This document shows, one piece after another, positions 55,201 through 64,000 of a stretch of DNA of 64,000 nt. A model generated the notes under the pieces. It did not search any database. It was given only the letters and a program-made list of their open reading frames with translations, and was not told where the DNA came from. The position numbers and the translations under genes were made by a program. Position 1 is the stretch's first letter. Every line of letters begins with the position of its first letter. Source of the DNA: Notamacropus eugenii (Eukaryota > Chordata > Mammalia > Diprotodontia > Macropodidae). The DNA is taken from the NCBI RefSeq assembly GCF_028372415.1, contig NC_092877.1, forward strand, positions 386,743,342 through 386,807,341. The letters run 5' to 3'.

Positions 55201-56350
55201 ATGTTCTTGGCTACGTTAAAAATGGGACACTATAGCAGGCAGCCCTCCTAAGAGCTCTTCCATCTTGGTTTTTCAGATCTGGTGCAAAAAGAGACTTTCT
55301 ATCCATTGCAAGTAATCCACGTGAAATGTCAACATAGGTTAATTGTGAGCTTTCTCATGCCAAAGAACACTGGAGAAGGTGGAAGGAAAGGAAGAAGCTA
55401 ATTGGTACCTGATGTGATCTGGCTTTCTCCTGTCATGTGAAAAAATGGGGCAGGATTAAAACATAAGGGAAAGGTAGAAAAAAGAATGAAATGCCAATGA
55501 GCAAAATAAGCAGAGGCTGAGCATGTGTGAAAACCGAGCCAAAACAAGGCGACAGTCTGGAAGCAGAACGTAGCCCTGTCCTCACAGGCCACAGCTGAGG
55601 ACCCTCACTTGCATGGACAGCAACAGACCTCAGCGATTCTTTCTGTTCTCCGGCCCCTAGAGGCAGGCAGTGTCGGGAAGCCTCCCTCCTTAGAAGTATG
55701 TTTGTTGATGAACAAAATAAAACACAGAGGAGTACAAGGGAAGCCAATTCTAGTGAAATACAATGATCGAAATATATTTTTCCTAAAGTTTATGAGCCCC
55801 AGGTTTGGCATGGACAATTTCTAGTCAGTAGGATTCAGTAATTTGGGTCAAGCATGACTGAACTTTAAAAAAAAAAAAAAAATCTAAAAAATGTATGCTA
55901 CAAATTTTGAGGGGACCTTGTTCCAGGCTCCTTTGGCAGCAATGCCCAAGACAATCTCTGATTCACAGGATGAATGTTCATGCAGCCTCAGACCTGACTC
56001 TGTGGTTCTGCCACACTGCTGACACTGGCATCCAGCAGCCAACCTCTCGCCACCCCATTCTCACTTCTACCTCAAGAGCTTGTCTTTGTCAAGATCTAAA
56101 TGATGGACCTTCCTGGGGTCACCTGGGGTCAGGGGATTTGAGAATTTTGGGGGGACAGATCTCACGGATGCTCAGCATCACTTCTCTGACATGACACAAT
56201 GGTCTACCACAGCTGCCATCTCTGTGCCTTAAGCCTCTCCCATCTCCACCCATCCTTCTAAGAGCTGCCAAAGTGCTAAGCACATACCTAACCAGTCACT
56301 TCTCTACTCAAGAAGCTCTAAGGGTTCCTTCCTGGGTCCTAGGATTAAAT
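52245..56350 (-). other. ACAP2: ACAP2 upstream intron, left part
   Basis: No ACAP2 exon is visible. The stretch has a GT/GC-rich dinucleotide tract (52914-52980), two unidentified plus-strand open frames (53784-54230 and 54361-54606), an A run at 55866-55881 and an L2-like 3' fragment near 56200-56365. The section 52300-53700 is AT-rich and unassigned, with few recognisable repeats. Confidence 0.55.
53784..54230 (+). other. unidentified open frames, possibly a processed remnant
   Basis: A plus frame open from 53821 to 54207 would encode 128 residues, ending ALILELYPDVTLAQVDEILG, HLHPLFTMLGECRLTWQTKL and GQITKESKKEITDLVAKPTK. A second ATG at 53784 opens another frame (MEQVSAFRQVCSATANASSI). 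The composition looks protein-like (amphipathic, no low complexity), and a good splice-donor consensus GTGAGT follows at 54205-54210. I do not recognise a family, and a chance frame cannot be excluded. It lies antisense in the ACAP2 intron. Confidence 0.25.
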
Positions 56351-56359
56351 TCTACCTCT

Positions 56360-57900
56360 TCCAAACTTCTCCTTCTGGTTTTCGGATTTATCATTTCTAC
56401 AAGTTTTGAGTGTTTCCAGGTAATCCATATCTCATCAAATTTTTTAATATCTTCTCTTTTATACTCATCTTAGGTTTATTTGTTGGCTTTTGAACTTAAT
56501 TTTAAAATGCCTGTTCAATCGATTAATTGTTCCTCTCCTGTTCCATTTTGTTCATGGACGTTTGGAGAAATGTCATTTTCCCCCAAAGAATTGCCAAAGT
56601 TGCATCCCAGAAATTTGGGCACATTATTTCATTTTCTTTCACAAAATTACTAATTATTCTTAAAATTTGTTCTTTGACCCACTCCTATTCACAATTTCAT
56701 TGTTAAAGCTCCAACTGAGTCTGTGTCCTTTGCGTTCCCTCAGCTGATTGTTTTTAAATTGCCCTCTGAGTGCAAATCCTGCTTTTTTAGATTCACCTAA
56801 TACTTCATAAATGGTGTTCCAGATCTTCATTTTCAGTCTGTTTTTTTTCTTTCTTTTCTTTTAAATTAATGTATTTATTTTCAGTTTTTCCGTCTGTCTT
56901 TAGTAACCAGACTGGGGGGGGGGGGGGGATTGGTTTTCTTTTGTACTTTATTGGATTGCTTCATTCATTCATATTTAAAGTTAAGAGTAAAGTTTCCTCC
57001 ATTCCTTTTCCTTCATTTATTTCTCATAGTTATTTCTCCTCTGTAAATAGTCTGTGGATTCTTTCCTAATTTCAGTAGAATCCACTTGAAGGAAAGCTTC
57101 TCTTTCCAGTGGTTCTCTTCTCGTCTTGATTTTCTCTTTCCCTAATTTTGCTTAGCAGTTCTTTTCTTTCTTCCTTTCATCTGGTTCTTTAATATGACCC
57201 ATTGTTTTCTTTTCAGTTAAGGACTCAAAACCCCCATTCTTTTTTCTCCTTTCAGACTGTCTTTGCTTCTTAAAAAATATTTCTCTGCTTTTTCCTAAAA
57301 ATGATTTTTCTCTCACCCTTTTCATCATCTTCCCTTTCTGTCTATTCTAAACTTTTATTCTTTGACTCATGGTCTTTATAATTCATGGTCCCAATGTAGT
57401 CCTTCTCTGGTCTCTGAATTCCTCATGGAATTCAAACTTCTAACAGTCATTTTTAGTTCCCTTTCCTAAACAATTTCTATGATGTTGCCTTGAAGACATA
57501 GCCCCCTTTTTTCTTTTTTGTGATTCACTCTTAGAAAGATCCATTTCTGTAGGTGAGAGGATATCGTCCCACGGAAGTAATTTTCCTGCATACCTGATTG
57601 TGTATATCACTACACCTTGCCATGAAATCTCCCCTTGGAGTATATATTTTCTACTCTTTGGGATGTCAATTGCCTTCAGGAACTCTGCTTTCCCTTCTCC
57701 TGAGGCAGGAAGAGTGGTTGTTCTATGCACCTGAATATTATACCCAAAAAAGGTATTCATTTCCTTTTAGAGACTCTCTCTTCCCCCATGGAAGTGCTCT
57801 TTTATGCTACTCCCCCCCTTCCATAACTGAAATAAGATTTCCCCTTTCTTTCCACCTGTCTTATCCCTTCTCCCTCAACTCTCTCAGCTAAGTCCTTTGC
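56360..57900 (-). repeat. L1 LINE fragment, ORF2 endonuclease region
   Basis: On the plus strand the antisense text resembles the L1 copy at 40-43 kb: 'cttttatactcatcttaggt', 'tttattggattgcttcattc', 'atatttaaagttaagagtaa' and long pyrimidine-rich blocks. A G run lies at 56914-56928. It is 3'-truncated and diverged. Confidence 0.65.
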
Positions 57901-57919
57901 CTCATAATTTACAGAAAAA

Positions 57920-59890
57920 AACCCAACACCATTCTGCATGAGCTCCCTCGTCTCCCCTCTTCTTCATCTTCCATCATTCAGGTACGACTGCCCCCTCTTC
58001 TCCTTCATCTGTCTCCTGTGAGGAGAAAGCCTTATTCCTGATCAAGGCCAACCCTTCTAACTGTACAAGTGATCCCTTCTATCACATCTCCTCCAGCAGA
58101 TCACCCTCGTCATCATCCACATTCTGATGGTTCCTTCAACACTGCCCACAAACATGCCCATGTCTCCCCCATTCTGAAAAAAACAAAACTAAAAACAATC
58201 CATTTGACCCTTCTATTGCTGTCCTTCTATTGCTGTCATCCTCCTTTTTCTCTTCATGACTAAGTGACTAAACTTGAAAAGTCATCTAGAATTGGTGCCT
58301 CCACTGTCTCTCCTTTCAGTCTTTTCTTAACCCCTAACAATCCAGTTTCCAATTATACCATTCCACAGAAACTGCTCTCTTCAAAGTTATCAGTGACCTC
58401 TTATCCAATGGCCTTTTCTCTGTCTTTATTTTCCTTGACCTCCCTGCAGCCTTGGACACTGCTCTACACTCTCTTCTGTCTAGGTTTTCTGGACCACCCC
58501 ACCCTCCCTGTTCCCAGTCTTCTTCTACCCTCTCTGACCACCCCTTCTCTGTCTCCTCTGCTGGATTCTCCTTCAGATCATACCTTCTAACTAGGGTTGT
58601 TCCTCAGGTTCTGTCCTGGAACCTCTTCTCTTCTCCATCTAGAGTGCTTCACTTGGTGATCTCATTAGCTTCCATGGATTTAATAACCATCTCTATACTG
58701 ATGATTTTCAAATCTGCTTATCCTGCCCCAATCTCTCATCTCCAACTGCCTCTCAGTCACCTCAAACTCAATGTCCAGCAGAAATATTAAACTCAAATGC
58801 CCCAAACAGAACTCATTACCTGTCCCCTTAAGCCCTTCCCCTCCTTCCTACCTTCCTTACTACTGTGGAGTGCAATGCCACCCTTCCAGTCTCTCAGACT
58901 CACAATCACCCTACGTCCCTCACTCTCTCACCTCCCACGTTCAAGCTGTGGTAAAGGCTTGTGATTTCACCTCCAGAGCATCTCCGGTCCGTTTCACCTC
59001 TGCGGCAAGTCTCCAATACCCGCCTCTCTCCTCTAACACTGTCCTCATCCTCACACCTAGAGTACTACAAAGCCCTTTTTGGTGAATGTGCCTGTCTCAA
59101 GGCTCTCCCCTCTCCAGTCCATCCTCCATTCAGCCACCAAAGTGCACGTCTGATCCCATCATCTCCCCATTCAACAAACTCTAGTGGCTCCCTCTTGCCT
59201 CCAGCAGTATATTTGCCATTTAAAGTCTTTCATAACTTGGCCCCCTCTTACCTTTGCCAGTTTGCTCACACCTTATTTGCCACCACATACTTTTTGATCT
59301 CGTGATACTGGCCTTCTGCCTGTTCTGTGAACAAGACCTCCATCTCTTGGTTCTAGGCATCCTCTCTGGCCGTTCGCCAGGCTGGTGATGCTCTCACTTC
59401 ACCACTCCAAATACTGACCTCCCTGGCTTCCTTTACTTCTTGTAGTCAGGTTCTTTAAGTCCTAACTAAAATTTTACCTTCCCTCCCCTGCTTCAATCAT
59501 TTCCTTTTTATCTTGTATATACTTGTTTGCCTGTTAGCTCCCTCATTAATTTGTAACCTCCTTGAAGGCAGGGACTACTGTCTCTTTTTGTTTCCCTAGC
59601 ACTTAGCACAATACTTGGCACGTTGTTCAGTCATTTCAGACATGTCCAATTCCTCGTGATCCCATTTGGGGTTTCTGTGGCAGAGATACTGAAGTGGTTT
59701 GCCATTTCCTCCAGCTCATTTTGCAGATGAGAAAACTGAGGCAAATAAGGTTACTTGCACTTACAGCTAGTAAGTGTTTAAGGCCAGATCTGAACTCAGG
59801 TCTGCCTGACTCCAGGCCCTACATTCTATCCACTACAACCCCTAGCTGCCTCACTTGGCATGTGGTGAGTTTTTCATAAATGTTTGCTGA
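57920..59890 (+). repeat. L2-like LINE, endonuclease/RT region to 3' end
   Basis: A long L2/CR1-clade copy in sense orientation. Broken frames show YTIPQKLLSSKLSVTSYPMA (near 58360), a degenerate 'tatactgatgattttcaaat' (from the YADD block, 58693-58712) and KACDFTSRASPVRFTSAASL (58950-59010). The 3' end runs through 'ttgtaacctccttgaaggca', 'cttagcacaatacttggcac' and, beyond a SINE insertion, 'ttcataaatgtttgctgaat' (59872-59891). About 1.7 kb are preserved. Confidence 0.85.
59624..59852 (-). repeat. MAR1-type SINE with target-site duplication
   Basis: On the plus strand the antisense MAR1 order is clear: 'gttcagtcatttcagacatg', 'tccaattcctcgtgatccca', 'tttggggtttctgtggcaga', 'gccatttcctccagctcatt', 'gagaaaactgaggcaaataa', 'cagatctgaactcaggtctg' and 'tatccactacaacccctagc'. 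It is flanked by 'acttggcacgt' (59613-59623) and 'acttggcatgt' (59853-59863), 10 of 11 bases alike, which I read as the target-site duplication. It sits inside the 3' end of the L2-like LINE. Confidence 0.92.
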
Positions 59891-59895
59891 ATGAT

Positions 59896-61130
59896 TTACA
59901 CTTCCTTCTTTTGCCTCCTCACCCAGTCTTCTGTAGGATCTCTTCTTCCTGAGAGTACAGGAGTTAGCAATACCTTCTTTGTTAATCTTGACCTAATCTG
60001 GGTAAATTTCCTTCTGTCTTCTTCCTCTTTTTTTTTTTTTTGATGAGCCCTCTCATCCTGAAATTCAGCCCCATAGAAACATCGATTTATCTGTAGGAAG
60101 GATATTAGAAAGTTTAGTTTTTCATGTTTCAGGCCTGTTTCACTCCAAGTAAGAAAACTCCTAACGGTTCCCTCCATTGTTACTCTGTCGTGGTTGTCCT
60201 TGGTTGCTGTATTTGCTTACTTTTTGTATTTCTGTTGTCTGGGATATTTAAGAAGTAAATAATTTATTCAGGACTGGACTTCTAAGAATGCTCTGGGTGC
60301 CACTTCTGTACTGACTATCCCATCTTTTCTCACTAATGGTTAGGATCAGGTTTGCGGAGTAGGTTCCCTTGGATTATATCTTGAACTCCTTTGCTCTTTA
60401 GAATACACGATTCCATTCTGTCCTGGGGCTTCTGGTGGGCGCAGAGTAATTCTGTACTATTGGAATTGTTTTCCCTTCATGCTGGATTGTATTTCTCCCA
60501 GAGATTTGCAGAATTTGTTGCTTGACGTTGGAACTGCTCATTTGAACAACTGTGCATCTTGGAGTTTGGTTCAAAAACCTTTGCAGCAAGGTACGGACCA
60601 GAAGTTCTGTGCAGTTTGCTGGTATTATTTCTCGCATTACACCCTTCAGGTTTATACGGTTCAGGTCTCGAACTCTTCTGTGTGGCCTATAATCCTTCAG
60701 GTGTCTTTGAGATCAGTATGTTTTGCTTTCATACTTAAAAATATAAGCATTATTGGCTTTCTGTTCCTGCAGATGATTCTTGACTTCTATGTTTTTGTAT
60801 TTGCAACCAGTTACTCCTTTTTGCTGAAGACTTGCCACTGTGGATTCAAGTTTTACCTCCTCTTCCAATTATTTCCGTTTTCACAATGCTCATTTCTCTT
60901 CTAAATCATTCAGGTACATCCTGCTGTGGTTCCGTGCTCTCTTAGGAATCAACAGGGTCCCCTGTGATTTATAATACCTATTTACAGATGTCTAGAATCA
61001 TTTTCCTGATCTGGAGGCCATATTCCCTTCTGCTATTAATATCTTCCCTGTTAGTTTATCTGCTTATATTCATGGTCTTTAACAGAGTTTTCTTCCATGA
61101 GTGTTCTTGGGTAACTTCCTAGTTTTTTCT
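59896..61130 (-). repeat. L1 LINE fragment, ORF1 and 5' region
   Basis: On the minus strand a broken frame at 60398-60637 includes KQQILQISGRNTIQHEGKTI then PIVQNYSAPTRSPRTEWNRV, which lines up with the C-terminal domain of L1 ORF1p (KEKILRAAR...YKGxPIRLTADFSxETLQARREW). A second Lys/Glu-rich frame lies at 59896-60177. The phrases 'attccattctgtcctggggc' and 'ttgttgcttgacgttggaac' on the plus strand fit antisense ORF1. It may belong with the fragment at 56360-57900. Confidence 0.6.
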
Positions 61131-62129
61131 TTACATTCCCCTATTGTCACATTCTGACTCCTTCCCCTTTGAATGCTGTTTCCCTTGGGGGTTAGACTTC
61201 AAGTTTGACTCAGGCTTTTCACATGCAGGTCATGTTACCAGCCTTTGCCTCTGTGCCAAATGATTTCTGCATGAGGGAATAGGGGCAAGAGAAGGCAGAA
61301 TGGCCCCAGCTGGATGCTATGCCCTTTACTTCAAGCAGACCTGGTGGGTCCATGTGCACTCTGGTGTCCCACACCAGGAAGTTCTCTCTGTCGCTCACTC
61401 TCACATACTGCCATGTTTCTGCTTTCTGGTTTGCGTGGCATTGAGAACAGGGGACAGGAGGAGGATGGTAGGAGTAGGGGATAAGGTGTGTGCGTGTGCA
61501 AATGCAGTCACGGGTTGGCTTGTGCAGTCCTCTCAGAAAGTGGAGGTTGGTGGGTTGTAGGGTGCAGAGTCAACCCTTCAGGGGTGAGGGATTAGCCTTC
61601 CCTGCTGTCTATCTGCATTACATAAATGCTTATTCCTCCTTTTCCCTCAAAGTAGACCACTTACTACCCCCACACATCCTCACATGTACACTGCCCTCCT
61701 TCAGTTACCTAAGCCTGAAATGTCACAGCCCCCACCAGACTTTCTACTTTGTTTTAAAAGTCATCCCAAAAAGCACCTTCCTCCCTGATCCAATCCCTGT
61801 GCCAGTCTTTCTCATCTCACTTTGTACTGGCCACTGATGTTTCAGCTTTCGCTGAAGCATCTGCCAGGAATCCTCTCTGACCAAAGCTCGGTCAGCAGGA
61901 CTGATGCCTAAATGGATTGAACTGCCCTGTGAAAGCCCCAGTGAAACGATGGCAGGAGAGTATCAGGGTTACCCAGCCTGCTTTCCTTGGAGTTCATCAC
62001 CCACCTTTAAAAAGTGATCTTTCATTAAGAACTACTCACAGAGGAAACCTGGCCAGTGTTTACAATATAAAAGCAGCTTGTATGTTCATACGGGTGCTCT
62101 CGTCTCAAGCCATCTAATCTGTGGGGCAA

Positions 62130-62400
62130 GCAGTGCATTTTTATCCCCATTTCACAGATGAGAAAACAGAGGCTCAGAACAGCAAACCAACTCGACAAAG
62201 TGTCACAGGTAGAATTCAAACCTGGGCATCCTGACTTTCCCCTGGGCTACACTGCCCCTCACCTGACAGAGCTAGATATAGCATGGCACAGTGTGCAGCC
62301 CTCGGACCTAAGAGTTCTGGGTTCAAATCCTGCCTTGGATACTTACAAAGTGTATAACCATAGTCAAATCCCTACTCTTCTCTAAGCTCCATAAAATGGA
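62130..62400. repeat. two MIR-type SINE fragments, opposite orientations
   Basis: An antisense MIR part (62140-62230: 'tatccccatttcacagatga', 'aacagaggctcagaacagc', 'attcaaacctgggcatcctg') is followed by a sense SINE part (62283-62400: 'agttctgggttcaaatcctg', 'ccttggatacttacaaagtg', 'agctccataaaatggagtca'). Confidence 0.7.
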
Positions 62401-62467
62401 GTCAACAGGGCCTTAAATAACAAATTGCCTCCTGTGCAGTTAGCCCACATCCACCCTATACTCTGCC

Positions 62468-62977
62468 ATGGCCATGTCAGATGTTCTTGAGGAGTGTATC
62501 ACGCCTGACTTCAGCCTGGGTTTGTGGCTCCTGGAAGCCTCTTTCTGGACTCAAGTTTATCAGCAAATTCTGGTGGCTGAATCCCAGCTCTGGGCATCTG
62601 GAACATGGGCACCACCTCCCACATCTCTGGTTCAGCAGATAAAAGCTGCAAGTGTGGGAAAGAAGGTGAGCCAGCCAAAGGGCAGGTCACACACAGAAAG
62701 TTCAGAGCTCAGTGACAAACCAAGAAGCACAAAGACAACAGCTGATTCATTACCAGTGGCACTGACCAACAGCTCAAAGTCAGCACTGAGAGAGTGCCAT
62801 CGCAGCACAGGAAGGAGGGTGAGAATACTGTCAGCTCCACTGTGCAGAAAAGACCAGCCCTTGGGGGCTCCTGCCTGGGAAGGGTCCCTGCGGGCCCCTC
62901 AGGGGTTCAGCTACAAGTTTCCCACTAGTTTTCTATCAATTACTTGTTCTCTTTCCCCAAACCCCTTCCAATTTTAG
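62468..62977 (+). other. unidentified 169-codon open frame
   Basis: This open frame starts at ATG 62468 in a good Kozak context (gccATGG), with a second Met two codons later. It would encode MAMSDVLEECITPDFSLGLW, LLEASFWTQVYQQILVAESQ and then a Ser/Lys-rich middle and tail. It is the longest frame in the window outside GC-rich, tandem or host-exon sequence. I see no domain, no family and no codon evidence. It lies antisense in an ACAP2 intron, just right of MIR fragments, and could be chance. Confidence 0.25.
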
Positions 62978-64000
62978 AGTAAAGTTTGCAGAAATTTCTT
63001 TCTTTGATCTAGAGAAATTAGTGATTCCTTTGTTTCTGAACGCTGTCATCATTACTCCCTTTACTTTAGTCATTCAGATGAAAAGAACTGGTCTTTCCAA
63101 GCCATAATACCCACCCAAACCACAGGATGGGTCCAAAGGACAGATTTCTCTTGAAAAAAATCAATAGCTATTTCTTCAAATTACAAGATTACAGTTATAA
63201 CTGCACCCACCAGCCAAATGGTCCACCTAGTAAAATAATGGCCATGACTTTAAGGAGGGAAAGCAGGCATGGGCTAAGTGCTTTACAAATACGATCTTAC
63301 TGGAGCCTCCCAAGGCCCTGAGAGGGTGGTGCCCCCCTTCTCCCCCCGCCCCAACACACACACTGGGTGGAACCTTGATCAATGCAGATCCTCATCCCTC
63401 TGCCCAGACAGGACACTGGAACCAGGAGCTTTTTGACTCTAAAGCTGGCTCCCTCCGCACCACACAGCACTGCTCTTAACTGACTGATGAGTCAAAAATT
63501 CTGTTCTCTAAATAGTTTAGTCTTATTTACTCTTTATGTCAGTTCATGAAAATAATAAAATGATAACCTAAAGGAAAATGATTTTTGTCTCCCCCAAGGG
63601 GAAGGCACTCCCCTGGGCCAAGGCCTTTGACTCCTTTCTCACTGCAGTATGTTAGGGAATTTCCTTTGATTCCCCCTGTTTCGCAGAATAGAACTACAGA
63701 CAAACACCTCCTGGGCTCCGTTTGGTTAAGTCCCAATGACAAAACCATACCAAGTGGCAGAATGGGTGAGGGGGTGGGGAGCACAGTCACATCATTTCTT
63801 TGGACAAGGTTCCTTCCTGGCTCTCTCTGGAGCTTAAGAGGGCCAGTGAAAGGACAGCTCCTGACAACTCCAGGCCTTCATTCTCTGCCTTGTACAGGGC
63901 AATAAGTCAGGGAAGCTGCCCTCTTGCCAAGTGCCCAGCCAAGCATTTCTGAGCAAAGTCCTATCCCACTAAAATAATGTGAATGGACAAGAACCAAGAC
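62978..64000 (-). other. ACAP2: ACAP2 upstream intron, right end
   Basis: I see no exon. A gapped antisense MIR-like SINE lies at about 63265-63480 ('aagtgctttacaaatacgat', later 'ggaaccaggagctttttgac'), with a short CACA tract near 63354. The remainder is unassigned. Confidence 0.5.

Noticed and set aside
52245-64000. Further ACAP2 exons (PH start, BAR domain)
   Set aside because: I looked on the minus strand for the segment ending FKTWNR and for BAR-domain landmarks and found none; they should lie beyond base 64000.

Overview
The window is nuclear DNA of a mammal, and the repeat content points to a marsupial. It holds L1 elements with the 3' tail sequence I know from opossum-type genomes, an RTE-clade LINE, CORE/MAR1-type and MIR SINEs, many L2/CR1-like LINE copies and one old CR1/L3 copy. 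I recognised no LTR retrovirus, Polinton or bacterial-type feature. The species cannot be fixed from the sequence. All assignments are from reading and from memory of the families; no search was run.

Two host genes are present, both on the minus strand, in the order known from human 3q29. XXYLT1 (xyloside alpha-1,3-xylosyltransferase) is represented by coding exon 1 (6664-7197), its CpG-island promoter (about 7198-7790) and the 5' part of intron 1 (1-6663). ACAP2 (ArfGAP with coiled coil, ankyrin repeats and PH domain 2) is represented by its last 14 coding exons, running from 52244 down to the stop codon at 20939. Its 3' UTR follows and ends near 17318. The 14 exons join without a frame break into 531 codons plus a stop. 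They encode the end of the PH domain, the ArfGAP zinc finger, a variable linker and the ankyrin repeats. The BAR domain and the start of the PH domain lie beyond base 64000.

Layout: 1-5900 is XXYLT1 intron 1 with SINE/L2 fragments and a 42-bp triplicate. 5990-6640 is a very GC-rich composite minisatellite ending about 20 bases from the exon 1 donor. 6664-7790 is exon 1 and promoter. 7790-17317 is intergenic: L2-like copies, one of them split by an L1, and a CR1/L3 copy. 17318-20938 is the repeat-poor ACAP2 3' UTR. 20939-52244 is ACAP2 exons and introns; the introns hold a 7SL RNA pseudogene, an RTE nested in an L1, a 27-bp minisatellite grown out of an L2-like LINE, and several SINEs. 52245-64000 is one ACAP2 intron with L1 and L2-like LINEs, a MAR1 SINE flanked by a visible target duplication, and two open frames I could not identify.

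The best leads are: (1) a read-through of the weak ACAP2 penultimate donor that would give a different 28-residue C-terminus; (2) an in-frame 105-nt ACAP2 exon that looks like a cassette; (3) the GC minisatellite at the XXYLT1 donor, which keeps the exon 1 frame open for 251 further codons if intron 1 is retained; (4) the minisatellite born from a LINE coding segment; (5) a near full-length 7SL RNA pseudogene.
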